This document shows, in pieces, positions 45,259-53,692 of a stretch of 64,000 nt of DNA; position 1 is the first letter of the stretch, and every line of letters starts with the position of its first letter. The translations under genes and the position numbers were made by a program. This DNA is from Gemmatimonadota bacterium (lineage in GTDB: Bacteria > JAAXHH01), in contig JAPOZT010000008.1 of assembly GCA_026705925.1 (NCBI GenBank), forward strand, positions 1-64,000, in the 5' to 3' direction. The notes under the pieces are model-generated. The model was not told the DNA's origin. It ran no database searches and was given only the letters and a program-made list of their open reading frames with translations.

Positions 45259-45264
45259 GTAAAT

Positions 45265-45540
45265 TTGGCGAATCCGGAAGGTGTCGAATGCAGGGCGGAA
45301 TTCAGAGGCCACGAGATCAGGGCGTTCAGCACCTGGACCCAGGACGCCCGGCTGTATATCGACGGAGTCTGCAGGGATCGCAGCATCCGCCGCGTGTCGC
45401 TGCGGAAAACGCGCATTTTGAGCACGAGTCTCCGGATCGGCACTGACGAACACCGCGTGGAAGTGTTTGCCAAAGCCCTGTTGAGCGTTAGATTACAGTT
45501 GCGAATTGACGGCAGGCAGGTAGCCGGAGACGTATTCTAG
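45265..45540 (+). CDS. Small conserved-looking beta-rich protein (91 aa)
   Basis: The start is a TTG at 45265, preceded by GGAG. The sequence has alternating hydrophobic strands (ARLYIDGVCRD, HRVEVFAKALLSVRLQL) with two DG turns, suggesting a small beta-sandwich. There is no signal peptide or membrane helix. I do not recognise the family. Its closeness to the DUF2851 gene suggests that the two act together or are co-expressed. Confidence 0.6.
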   Translation: MANPEGVECRAEFRGHEIRAFSTWTQDARLYIDGVCRDRSIRRVSLRKTRILSTSLRIGTDEHRVEVFAKALLSVRLQLRIDGRQVAGDVF

Positions 45541-45621
45541 GAAACGACGGAAGATCCGAACTCGAAAACGGGCCGGAACGCGAGCTAGCGGGCAGGTTTT
45601 CAATAAGCGCGGGAGGAGAAG

Positions 45622-46542
45622 ATGCCGGAAACGCAGTGGATGACCTTGAGGGAAACTGCGGATATAATGAAGACGTTGCCCGAACAGGTGACGCAGATGT
45701 GCGAAGACGGCAAGCTGGAGTACTACATGGAGGACGGCAGGTACTTCGTGTCCAGGGAATCCATCGATGTGTTCATGCATCCGCCGATCGGCCAACCGGC
45801 GACGGCGAATCCTGATACGAACGGTACGCCGCGCCGGCAGTACGGCCGGGCGCCCCACGATATCGAGCCATCACCGGAGCCTGCGTCCGAATCGCGAGCC
45901 GTAAACGGAACGGACGAGGTAGTCGCCGATGATGGCTTGAAGTCGGACGACGGCATGGACGAAACGCCCGGACGGGGCATGGAAGAAACGCCCGGTCATG
46001 GTGACGAAGTCGCGGAAACGGCAGAGACAGACGACCTAGTGGAGGCGGAAGTCGAGGAAACGGCGGAAGACGCGCAACTGGCGGAAGTCCGTGAGGCGGA
46101 AGGCGCGCAGCCCGTGGACGACCTTGCGGTGGAAGTAGTGCCGCCCGTGGACGACCTTGCGGTCACGAATCACGTGGAAACGGACGATGAACCGTTGGAA
46201 GTAGCTGAAGAGGTGCGGCCCAAGGAAGGCCTGGAGGAAGCGGAAGAAGAGCATCTCGAGGAAGCCGCGGAAGATTTCGGCGAGCTCGAGGAAACCGTGG
46301 AAGATCCCGGCGAGCTCGAGGAAACCCCGGAAGATCCCGGCAAACCCGATGCGAGGGTGGCGGAGATTCTCGCCGACCTGCGCGCCGCGCTTTCTAGACA
46401 TGCCCGGGAACACAAGGCTTTTTGCGATGAGATCGCCGCCCTGGCGGACGCCCTTGAAAGCACGCTGTCGCGCGACGGCGACAAGACGAGCGAACTGACC
46501 CGGGAGATCTCGAGTCTCCTGGCGCGGTACACCCGGCGATAA
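45622..46542 (+). CDS. HTH (excisionase/MerR-like) domain with acidic repeat linker and C-terminal coiled coil
   Basis: The product is 306 residues, preceded by GGGAGGAG. Residues 5-50 (WMTLRETADIM, YFVSRESIDVF) match the helix-turn-helix of excisionase/MerR-type proteins. Residues about 60-235 are low complexity, very rich in Glu, Asp and Ala, with internal duplications. The last 65 residues form a likely coiled coil (ILADLRAALSRHAREHKAFC). I know of no described protein with this combination. It is unlikely to be an integrase partner, as no integrase or attachment site was seen. A DNA-binding scaffold or nucleoid-related role is possible. Stop-codon repeats follow. Confidence 0.75.
   Translation: MPETQWMTLRETADIMKTLPEQVTQMCEDGKLEYYMEDGRYFVSRESIDVFMHPPIGQPATANPDTNGTPRRQYGRAPHDIEPSPEPASESRAVNGTDEVVADDGLKSDDGMDETPGRGMEETPGHGDEVAETAETDDLVEAEVEETAEDAQLAEVREAEGAQPVDDLAVEVVPPVDDLAVTNHVETDDEPLEVAEEVRPKEGLEEAEEEHLEEAAEDFGELEETVEDPGELEETPEDPGKPDARVAEILADLRAALSRHAREHKAFCDEIAALADALESTLSRDGDKTSELTREISSLLARYTRR
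46270..46344. repeat. 30-bp tandem repeats inside the acidic linker
   Basis: Units begin at 46270 and 46300, with a partial third at 46330. They keep the frame and encode a Glu/Asp-rich decapeptide. The phrase VDDLAV of the same linker is also duplicated about 30 residues earlier. Confidence 0.8.
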
Positions 46543-46579
46543 CGGCCGCTTAAGGTTACACCCGGCGGTAGCGGCCGCT
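46528..46579. repeat. 29-bp-spaced direct repeat across the stop codon of the HTH/coiled-coil gene
   Basis: A 23-base segment starting TACACCCGGCG at 46528 recurs at 46557 with two changes. The first copy carries the TAA stop at 46540-46542; the second carries TAG at the same place. The palindrome AGCGGCCGCT ends the second copy (46570-46579). Confidence 0.85.
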
Positions 46580-46594
46580 CAGCCGCCCAGGCGT

Positions 46595-47563
46595 TCAGGC
46601 GCAGGGGATGTCCAGGTTTTGGAGGGCCTCTCGCAGCGCTTCCCGGTGCGCCTCGTCCCGCCTCAGGGGATTGTCGGGCAGCACGTAATCCGTGGGGTAC
46701 CAGCCGCGCATCTTCTTCACCATGGCCGCGCTGTGCTTATAGGCCGGCACGGGCGGCTGGAACGCGACCCGTCCCAGGAACTCCATCCGGTTCCCCAGGT
46801 CGTGGTACCGCGCAAGTTCGCCGTCCCGCAAGGCATCCCCAAGCGCTCTGAACTTGTCGGGCATGAAGGTCGCGATACCCAGCAGCGCGTCGCTTCCGTT
46901 GAAGATCATGGAGGCGAAATCGTAGTCGTTCCCCGTGTACAGCATCTTTCCGATGCGATGAACCTTCCGCAGCAGCACCCATTCCATGGACGGATCCAGG
47001 GACGAGTGTTTCGCGCCCGCCCATTTTTCCCCGGCCAGGATCTCGATCAGCGCGTCATCCGGGAACATCCAGCCGTTCGGTGCGAAGACCGGGCTTAGTT
47101 CGAATGCCTTGAGGCCGCCGCGTGAGGCTTCGGCCAGCCCTTCGTAGACGCGGACAACGGTGGCGGCGTCCGCGTCTTTCAACCGCTCGCTCTGAAATAC
47201 GATCGGGCTCGCGCCGTAACGGTTCTCCAGCTGCTCTATCTTGGCCTGGTACGCGCGGATGATGTCCTCGATACCGTCTCCGCGGATTTCGTCCTCCACG
47301 TAGACGCCCGCAGTGAACGCCCGCCCGTTCATGACCTCCCGCGTCGTTTCCAGCCCCCTTACCTGATCATCCAGCGTGCAATGGTTGATCTGGTAGGTAT
47401 CCAAGAGCACCGCGGGTTCTATCCCGTATCCAGCGGTTCTTTCCAGGTCCCGGGCGAAGACTTCAAAGTCGATTTCACCCGCTTCGCTCACGGGTACGGA
47501 CAACGCCGCGATGATATGAGGCGCGCGGCCAAGTCCCCTGGGTGTATTCAGTGATGCTTCCAT
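46595..47563 (-). CDS. Dihydrodipicolinate synthase (DapA) family lyase/synthase
   Basis: The product is 322 residues, longer than DapA proper (about 290). The Schiff-base Lys is in GAKHSSLD, after KAFELSPVFAP. The N-terminal IIAALSVPVSEAGEIDFE follows the family pattern of a class I aldolase barrel. The usual YY(N) dipeptide of DapA is not seen; the equivalent region reads ELSP. It probably cleaves or forms a keto acid such as a 2-keto-3-deoxy sugar acid. No dap genes are nearby. It is alone between the HTH gene and nth. Confidence 0.83.
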   Translation of the reverse strand: MEASLNTPRGLGRAPHIIAALSVPVSEAGEIDFEVFARDLERTAGYGIEPAVLLDTYQINHCTLDDQVRGLETTREVMNGRAFTAGVYVEDEIRGDGIEDIIRAYQAKIEQLENRYGASPIVFQSERLKDADAATVVRVYEGLAEASRGGLKAFELSPVFAPNGWMFPDDALIEILAGEKWAGAKHSSLDPSMEWVLLRKVHRIGKMLYTGNDYDFASMIFNGSDALLGIATFMPDKFRALGDALRDGELARYHDLGNRMEFLGRVAFQPPVPAYKHSAAMVKKMRGWYPTDYVLPDNPLRRDEAHREALREALQNLDIPCA

Positions 47564-47605
47564 TGATTCCTCTCCTCCATGAAACCGGATACGCGGATTC
47601 CGCCG

Positions 47606-48265
47606 TCACCTGTGTTTCTCCACGCCGATCCGTTCACAGTAGGGCGACAGGCGACAGCGGCTGCATAAGGGCGAAACGGGCTTGCACAGGTTCTGACCAT
47701 ACATGACGAGCAGGTCATTATACCGGATCCAGTATTCGGAAGGCAACTTCTCTCTCAAGGCGAATTCCGACTGGTCTGGATTCCGGGTGGCGATATACCC
47801 CCAGCGATTGGAGATGCGGTGCACGTGGGTGTCGACGCAGATGCCCGGCTTGCCGTATCCGATCGTGACCACGAGGTTTGCGGTCTTCCTGCCCACGCCG
47901 GGGAGCGTGACCAGCGTGTCGATCTCGTCCGGCACAATACCCCGATACTCCTCCACGAGGATCCGGCAAATCTGCAGGATGTTGCGCGCCTTCGTGGCAT
48001 GGAACCCCACGGGATAGATGGCGCGGTCCACGGTCTCCTCGGGCAGGGCCCGCATGGCCGCGGGCGTGTCGGCCAGCCCGAAGAGCCGCTCGCAGGCCGC
48101 CGCGGTCGTCTCGTCCTTCGTCCGGAGGCTGAGCACGGTGCCGATCAGAATGCGGAACGGATCGCGCCGGGTCTGCTCGGCCACCAGCGTCAATGCCGTT
48201 TCGGTCCACCTGGAAGTCTCGTCTTCAAGGATGGAGATCGCCTGGTGAATATCCCGATCTTTCAT
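47606..48265 (-). CDS. nth: Endonuclease III
   Basis: The product is 219 residues. The helix-hairpin-helix is TLPGVGRKTAN; the catalytic Lys lies in it and the Asp in CVDTHVHR. The C-terminal [4Fe-4S] site is C-x6-C-x2-C-x5-C (CKPVSPLCSRCRLSPYC). It is a DNA glycosylase/AP lyase acting on oxidised pyrimidines. The start overlaps the ubiX stop by four bases (ATGA). Confidence 0.95.
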   Translation of the reverse strand: MKDRDIHQAISILEDETSRWTETALTLVAEQTRRDPFRILIGTVLSLRTKDETTAAACERLFGLADTPAAMRALPEETVDRAIYPVGFHATKARNILQICRILVEEYRGIVPDEIDTLVTLPGVGRKTANLVVTIGYGKPGICVDTHVHRISNRWGYIATRNPDQSEFALREKLPSEYWIRYNDLLVMYGQNLCKPVSPLCSRCRLSPYCERIGVEKHR

Positions 48266-48885
48266 TCCGCGGATTCCCTTTCGCCGGATGTCGCGTCCCA
48301 GGGGGTAAAGAGGCTCTGATCGATGCCGAGCAGGTTCAACACCCGTCCTGCTATGAAGTCGGCCAGGTCGTCAAAGCTGGCAGGCTTCTGGTAGAACGCC
48401 GGCATGGCCGGCACGATGCGGGCGCCCGCCTCCGCTGCGGCGAGCAGGTTGCGCAGGTGGATGACGTTCAGGGGCGTTTCCCGGGGTACCAGCACGAGGG
48501 GCCGGGCCTCCTTGAGTGTGACGTCCGCGGCCCGCTCGATCAGGGAGGAAGAGGTGCCGTGGGCAATGGCTGACAGCGTCTTCATGGAGCACGGTATGAC
48601 GACCATTCCGTCGGTGCGCACCGACCCGCTTGCGATCGACGCCGCCAGGTCCCCGATCTTGAATTCCGTGAGCGTGCCCTTCCTCACCTGGTCGCCGTAG
48701 AGGCCGGCCAGTCCGTCCTGCAGACTGTCGCCCGTCCCCAAGCCGGTTTCTTCCCGGAGTACGTACCGGCCGAAGCCGGACAGCACGACGCTCACCCGGT
48801 GGCCGTCGGCCAGTAGCGCGCGTAGAAGCCGGAGCGCGTACAGGCCGCCGCTGGCACCGGTGACGGCGACGATGACATGTTTCAT
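48262..48885 (-). CDS. ubiX: Flavin prenyltransferase UbiX-type
   Basis: The product is 207 residues. AVTGASGGLYALRLLRAL binds FMN; VVIPCSMKTLSAIAHG and PLVLVPRETPLN follow the family. It makes prenylated FMN, the cofactor of UbiD-type decarboxylases. With the UbiA-like and UbiE/MenG genes next to it, it probably serves menaquinone synthesis, where decarboxylation follows prenylation in the futalosine-linked route. The UbiD partner is not in the window. It overlaps both neighbours by four bases. Confidence 0.94.
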   Translation of the reverse strand: MKHVIVAVTGASGGLYALRLLRALLADGHRVSVVLSGFGRYVLREETGLGTGDSLQDGLAGLYGDQVRKGTLTEFKIGDLAASIASGSVRTDGMVVIPCSMKTLSAIAHGTSSSLIERAADVTLKEARPLVLVPRETPLNVIHLRNLLAAAEAGARIVPAMPAFYQKPASFDDLADFIAGRVLNLLGIDQSLFTPWDATSGERESAE

Positions 48886-49595
48886 GACCGCTTGTCTCCC
48901 CAGTAGACCGTGGCCACCCCCAGCGTAAGATCACGCCAGCCCGTGCCTACGAAACCCGCGTCCTCCATGAGCGATCGGAAGCGCTCACGCTCCGGGAACG
49001 CCTCCACGGAAACCTGCAGGTACCGGTAAGCGTCCGCGTCTCCCGAGATCATGCCGCCGATCCAGGGTATGGCATGCGCGGCGTAGAGCCGGTACAGCTG
49101 GCGAATCAACGGATACCGTGGAACGGAAAGCTCCAGCACCACCAGCCTGCCCCCGGGCTTCAATACACGCTGGATGCACCGCAGGCCCGCCGCGCGGTCG
49201 GTGAAGTTGCGCACGCCGAAGGCCACCATCGCGCCGTCGAAGATCCCGGACCGCAGGGGCAGGGCTTCGGCGCTTCCCCCGACGAACCGGATGGCCCGCC
49301 CCACGGAATGCGCCGACTTCTCCCGGCCGATCCGCATCATCCCCATCGCCGCGTCCACCCCCACGATCAACCGCGGCTTCCGCCGGCCCTTCAGCGCTTC
49401 CAGCGCCAGATCACCCGTGCCGATACCCACGTCGAGCAGCAGGTCGTCCTCGGACGCGTTCAGCGCGCGGACCGCGGCCCTGCGCCACCGCACATCGCCA
49501 TATCCGCTCAGCAGACGGTTGAGCAGGTCGTACCGGTGCCCGATGCGATCGAACATGCGCCGGATGTGCCGGGACTTTTCGTCTGTGGTACTCAT
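48882..49595 (-). CDS. ubiE: Demethylmenaquinone/ubiquinone methyltransferase
   Basis: The product is 237 residues from the ATG at 49595. MFDRIGHRYDLLNRLLSGY is the standard opening, DVGIGTGDLAL motif I, and FDGAMVAFGVRNFTDR and LKPGGRLVVLELSVP the following family motifs. It C-methylates the demethylated quinone ring. The start overlaps the ubiA stop by four bases. With a menaquinone-type succinate dehydrogenase in the window, MenG activity is more likely than ubiquinone synthesis. Confidence 0.93.
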   Translation of the reverse strand: MSTTDEKSRHIRRMFDRIGHRYDLLNRLLSGYGDVRWRRAAVRALNASEDDLLLDVGIGTGDLALEALKGRRKPRLIVGVDAAMGMMRIGREKSAHSVGRAIRFVGGSAEALPLRSGIFDGAMVAFGVRNFTDRAAGLRCIQRVLKPGGRLVVLELSVPRYPLIRQLYRLYAAHAIPWIGGMISGDADAYRYLQVSVEAFPERERFRSLMEDAGFVGTGWRDLTLGVATVYWGDKRS

Positions 49596-50482
49596 ATCGG
49601 CCACAGGATATCGCCCAGCAGGAAAACGAAAAAGACGACACCGACCAGACCGTTCGTGTTGAAGAAGGCGACATCGATCTTCGAAAGGTCGTCCGGCTTG
49701 ACGAGCGTGTGTTCGTAAACCAGCATCCCGGCTGCCAGCACGGTGCCGCACAGATAAAGCGCGTGCAGATCGAAAACCTGATGGACGGCCAGCAGGAACA
49801 CGACCGTGGCCGCGTGGAGCAGGCGGGCCGCCACCAAAGCCGGCCGGATCCCGAAGCGGCGGGGTATCGAGTGGACGCCCTGCGCAACGTCGAATTCATA
49901 GTCCTGGCAGGCGTATATTATATCAAAGCCCGCCACCCAGGTCAACACGGCCGCCGCCAGCCAGAGCGGTGCGGAATCGAAGGTGCCGGTCACGGCGATC
50001 CACGCGCCTACCGGAGCGATGGCGAGTGCAAGGCCCAGGACCAGGTGGGTGGCCCAGGTGAAGCGCTTGAAATAGGAGTACGACAGGATCACCAGCAGGG
50101 CAACGGGCGACAGCTTGAAGCACAGTTCGTTGAGCTGGTAGGCGGAAAAGACGAACAGTGCGCAGCACGCTACGATGATGAAAGCGACGGCGCGGGGGGC
50201 GATCCGTCCCCTCGGCAACGCCCGGTCCCGCGTGCGGGGGTTCTCCGCGTCCATCGCACGGTCGGCCAACCGGTTGAATCCCATGGCCGCGCTCCGGGCG
50301 GACACCATGGCGATGACGATCCACACCAGCTGTTGCGCTTCGATCCCGTGACTCCGGGCGGCCAGGGCCACGCCGGCCATAGCGAAGGGCAGCGCAAAAA
50401 CACTGTGGGAAAGCTTGATCATCCTGCCGAATACGACCACGGATCCAATTGCGGACATGGGCGTTGATGATTTCGGGTTCAT
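49592..50482 (-). CDS. ubiA: UbiA-family polyprenyltransferase (MqnP-like)
   Basis: About 296 residues from the ATG at 50482; ATGs at 50458 and 50509 are also possible. About eight transmembrane helices. The two Asp-rich prenyl diphosphate sites are NRLADRAMDAENPRTRDR and ACQDYEFD. The start FGRMIKLSHSVFALPFA is the form I know from the UbiA-like group linked with the futalosine menaquinone route (MqnP). It attaches the polyprenyl tail to the ring precursor in the membrane. It is first of a four-gene chain joined by ATGA overlaps. Confidence 0.9.
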   Translation of the reverse strand: MNPKSSTPMSAIGSVVVFGRMIKLSHSVFALPFAMAGVALAARSHGIEAQQLVWIVIAMVSARSAAMGFNRLADRAMDAENPRTRDRALPRGRIAPRAVAFIIVACCALFVFSAYQLNELCFKLSPVALLVILSYSYFKRFTWATHLVLGLALAIAPVGAWIAVTGTFDSAPLWLAAAVLTWVAGFDIIYACQDYEFDVAQGVHSIPRRFGIRPALVAARLLHAATVVFLLAVHQVFDLHALYLCGTVLAAGMLVYEHTLVKPDDLSKIDVAFFNTNGLVGVVFFVFLLGDILWPI

Positions 50483-50525
50483 ACCGTGCAACCTGTGTAG
50501 ACCGTGCAACGTGCGTATACGCTAC

Positions 50526-50618
50526 GACCTACGTGATGAGAGAGCCGCGTATACCTAGCGACCTACGTGATGAAAGAGCCGCGTATACCTGGCGACCTAC
50601 GTGATGAGAGAGCCGCGT
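50526..50618. repeat. Three 34-bp tandem repeats spanning the dinG stop codon
   Basis: Copies begin with GACCTACGTGATGA at 50526, 50560 and 50594. The third includes the last codons and the TAG of dinG (50599-50597). A further 13-base direct repeat, ACCGTGCAAC-type, lies just beyond (50483 and 50501). There are no unique spacers, so it is not a CRISPR array. Confidence 0.9.
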
Positions 50619-53596
50619 TCGACCCGGCGCTTGTCTCTCGCGCTGAACCAGTAGGTTACCCCTTCCACCAGCTGGTCCGCGTCGGGGTAGATCTCCGATC
50701 CCGCAGGCAGGGATTCCAGGAACAGGCGTCCGTACGCCGTACTGACGACGCGCTGGTCCAGAATCGTGACGACGCCGTAGTCCCGGGTGGAACGGATGAG
50801 TCGGCCGAAGCCCTGCCTGAACTTGATGACCGCCTCCGGTACCTGAAATTCGAAGAAACTGTTGCGCCCCGCGTCTTCCAGGCGTTCCACCTGCGCCTGG
50901 ACCAGCGGTTCGGTCGGCACCGCGAAGGGGAGCTTGACCAGGATGACCATCTCCAGCGCCTTCCCCGGCACATCGACCCCCTCCCAGAAGCTGTCGGTGC
51001 CCAGTAGAACGGCGGTATCGGACCTGCGGAAACGATCCAGCAGTGCCGATCGCGGTCCGGACGTGCCTTGCGCCAGCACGGACACGCCGTGTTCCGCCAG
51101 GTCCGGTTCGATGTCCTGGAAGGTCCGGTTCAACTGGGTGTACGAGGTGAACAGGACCAGGGTGCTCCGCTTAGTGGAAACGACCAGGTCCAGGATAAGC
51201 CGGCTGGCCGAGTCTTGAAAAGCATCGGATCTGGGCATCGGAAAGGCGGCGGGCACGCAGACCAGCACCTGGTCCGCATAATCGAAGGGCGAACCGATTC
51301 CACGCACCTGGATCCGCCGGGGATCGATGCGGTCGAGCCCCAGCCGTTCGATCTGGTAGTCGAATCGGTCCCCGACCATCAGCGTTGCCGACGTAAGCAC
51401 AGCCGTTCGCAATGGCCGGAACAGGTCGTCGTGCAGCCGGTCCGCCACCCGCAGCGGCGCGGCGGTCAGGACGCAGGACAAAGGTTGGGACCTGATGGCT
51501 TCGACCCAGTAAACCCGTTCTTCCTCGTTCGCCTCCGTCAGCACGAAAAGGGCCGCTTCCATTTCCATGCAGAAGTCCATAGCGGCCACTATGGCGTTCC
51601 CCCGTGATTCCCGGTCGTCCAGCCACGAATCGTGGACCTGGTCCAGCGTCGCGTGGAGCATGCCGAGGGACTCGCGCAGCACGGAAAGACCCTCGATGAG
51701 CACCTGCGCCGATGACCTCAGGATACCGGCATACTCGTCTTCGGCCCGGTACCTCAGTTTGGTCCGCCGGGCCGATCCGTCGTCCGACTGGCCGAACGCC
51801 TCTTCGCTGGCGATGCGGAAAAAGTCCTCGATCCGGCGGTTCACCTCCGTGATCCGGTCGATAGCCATGCGGGTGCCCGCCGTCAACGGCGCCTTCCATT
51901 CCAGGTTCTCCGCCGCTTTTTCGGCCAGCCGGTCCAGCCCCGCCAGCACACCGGTCCCGCCCCATTCGGGCGCGTGCATCCTGCTCAATACGCGGCGCAT
52001 GCGCCAGCCTCCGACCTCCAGGGTCAGGTGCTGCACGGCGGCACGCTCCAGGTTGTGGGCCTCGTCGATGATGAGATGGCTGTACCGGGACAGCACGGCA
52101 TGGTCGGACTGGAGATCGGCGAAGAGCAGGGCGTGGTTGATGATCACCATGTGAGAAGCCATGGCCGCCCTTCGGACACGGTTGACGAAACACGCTTCCT
52201 TGAGCACGCACCTGGGGCAGGCGGTCCCCTCGCCGTTGATTTTATCCCACAGGCCGGCTCCGGCGCCCCGGTTGAATCCCGCGTGCTCTGAAATGTCCCC
52301 CGTCTGCGTTTCCCGTGCCCACACGGCCAGGGGAATCGCGGCCTCCCGTTCTTCCGCGGTCAGATGGTCCGCGGGCCGTCGGGTGACCTGCCGCCACCGG
52401 TCCAGGCACAGGTAGTTGGACCGGCCCTTGAGGAGGGTGGCGCGGAAGGGCAGCCCCAGGTTCTCCAGCAGGAAGGGCAGGTCCTTGTAGAACAGCTGTT
52501 CCTGCAGGTTCCTTGTGTTGGTGGATACGATGACCCGCTGATCGTTCCGCACCGCCCAGATCAGGGCCGGCGTCAGGTACGAGAGCGATTTCCCCGTTCC
52601 CGTACCCGCTTCCACCAGCAACACCTCGCCTTCGTTGAACGCGCCGGCGACGCTGCGGACCATGGATACCTGTTGCGGCCGTTGCTCGTAACCATCCATG
52701 CTGCTTTCGAACAGTCCGCCGGTCTCAAAAAGACGGGCCAGTTCCTCAGTGTCCATGGGATCTAGATCGCCGTCCGCTTCGGACGCGTCGCACGAGCCGT
52801 CGCCGATCGTGGGCGGGCCAAGCGCGGTATGGACAATCTGCGGTCCTTCCTTCGAATTGGACGAAAGGACCGCCAGGGACCCTGTATCGCCGCGGTTGGC
52901 CGTCGGGACCGTCCCGGCCGGCGGGGCCGTCCCGGCTGTCCCTGCCATCATCCGGACAAGCAGGCGATCGAGGCCGGATCCGGTACCCTCCGCGAGAAGG
53001 ATCAGCGTTTCCATGGTATCGGGACCCTGGGACGCCAGCAGATCCAGCAGTGTTCGGCACAGCACAGCGATTTTCAGCACGTCACTGGTCCCGGCCTCTG
53101 CTGGGCTCGCGTCATAGGCCCCGGCCTCCGCAGGACGCACGGTAGCACCCCCGGTCTCTACAGAACCCGCTACGCCGGTCTCATACTCCGCAAGGCGCGC
53201 GGCCCCATCCCCGGTCTCCACAAGTCCCGGGTCGACGTATCGTTCGACCGTTGCGCGTTCGTAGTCCCTCAGCCCGGGCAGCAGGATCCGGGCGAGCAAG
53301 CCCACGTCCAGCACAACGGCGTCGATGCCGGCCGCGATCCGCCAGAGACGCTCGACCAAGTGGTCTTCCGGCCCATAGGCGGCGAGCAGGGAACCGGAAA
53401 CGTGGGCAGCAGCGAGGCACCCGATCGCTTCCATATCCAGACCCGCGCGCACCTCCGGTTTTTCATCGTGTCCGAGGATCGCCACCGCAAAGGACTCGTC
53501 CTGCGGCGAGGACAGGTCATCCGGTTGGATCGCCAGAATGGTATAGGGCAGGGGGAATCCGCTGGCGGGCGTGGTGTTGGGCGTTCGAACAGACAT
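50597..53596 (-). CDS. dinG: DinG-family ATP-dependent DNA helicase with eroded exonuclease-like N-terminus
   Basis: The product is 999 residues. The helicase starts near residue 300: Walker A is EAGTGTGKSLSYL, DEAH is IIDEAHNLERA, and the FeS cysteines are in CPRCVLKEACF plus an upstream Cys. The C-terminal QGFGRLIRSTRDYG is motif VI. The first 240 residues still show DnaQ-like traces: VVLDVGLLARILLPGLRDY, then LCRTLLDLLASQGPDTMETL. The DEDD first motif (DxE) is not visible, so nuclease activity is doubtful. A Gly/Glu/Ala-rich repeat (PAEAGAYDASPAEAGTSD) splits this region. It is a 5'-3' helicase for R-loops and damage-related structures. Stop-codon repeats follow. Confidence 0.9.
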   Translation of the reverse strand: MSVRTPNTTPASGFPLPYTILAIQPDDLSSPQDESFAVAILGHDEKPEVRAGLDMEAIGCLAAAHVSGSLLAAYGPEDHLVERLWRIAAGIDAVVLDVGLLARILLPGLRDYERATVERYVDPGLVETGDGAARLAEYETGVAGSVETGGATVRPAEAGAYDASPAEAGTSDVLKIAVLCRTLLDLLASQGPDTMETLILLAEGTGSGLDRLLVRMMAGTAGTAPPAGTVPTANRGDTGSLAVLSSNSKEGPQIVHTALGPPTIGDGSCDASEADGDLDPMDTEELARLFETGGLFESSMDGYEQRPQQVSMVRSVAGAFNEGEVLLVEAGTGTGKSLSYLTPALIWAVRNDQRVIVSTNTRNLQEQLFYKDLPFLLENLGLPFRATLLKGRSNYLCLDRWRQVTRRPADHLTAEEREAAIPLAVWARETQTGDISEHAGFNRGAGAGLWDKINGEGTACPRCVLKEACFVNRVRRAAMASHMVIINHALLFADLQSDHAVLSRYSHLIIDEAHNLERAAVQHLTLEVGGWRMRRVLSRMHAPEWGGTGVLAGLDRLAEKAAENLEWKAPLTAGTRMAIDRITEVNRRIEDFFRIASEEAFGQSDDGSARRTKLRYRAEDEYAGILRSSAQVLIEGLSVLRESLGMLHATLDQVHDSWLDDRESRGNAIVAAMDFCMEMEAALFVLTEANEEERVYWVEAIRSQPLSCVLTAAPLRVADRLHDDLFRPLRTAVLTSATLMVGDRFDYQIERLGLDRIDPRRIQVRGIGSPFDYADQVLVCVPAAFPMPRSDAFQDSASRLILDLVVSTKRSTLVLFTSYTQLNRTFQDIEPDLAEHGVSVLAQGTSGPRSALLDRFRRSDTAVLLGTDSFWEGVDVPGKALEMVILVKLPFAVPTEPLVQAQVERLEDAGRNSFFEFQVPEAVIKFRQGFGRLIRSTRDYGVVTILDQRVVSTAYGRLFLESLPAGSEIYPDADQLVEGVTYWFSARDKRRVERGSLIT

Positions 53597-53692
53597 GAAA
53601 CCGCGCAGTAAGGTGGAAAGACATGTTCAACGAAAGGGACGGGCAATGGAAGATAGGCGGCGGGGAGGGATTTGTCAAAGCAACGGGCCGCT

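Noticed and set aside
45622-46542. The excisionase-like protein as evidence of a mobile element
   Set aside because: No integrase, direct attachment repeats, tRNA or phage genes are nearby, and the protein is far longer than an excisionase.
50483-50618. Tandem repeats considered as a CRISPR array
   Set aside because: The copies are adjacent with no unique spacers, and the third copy is part of the dinG coding sequence. No cas genes are present.
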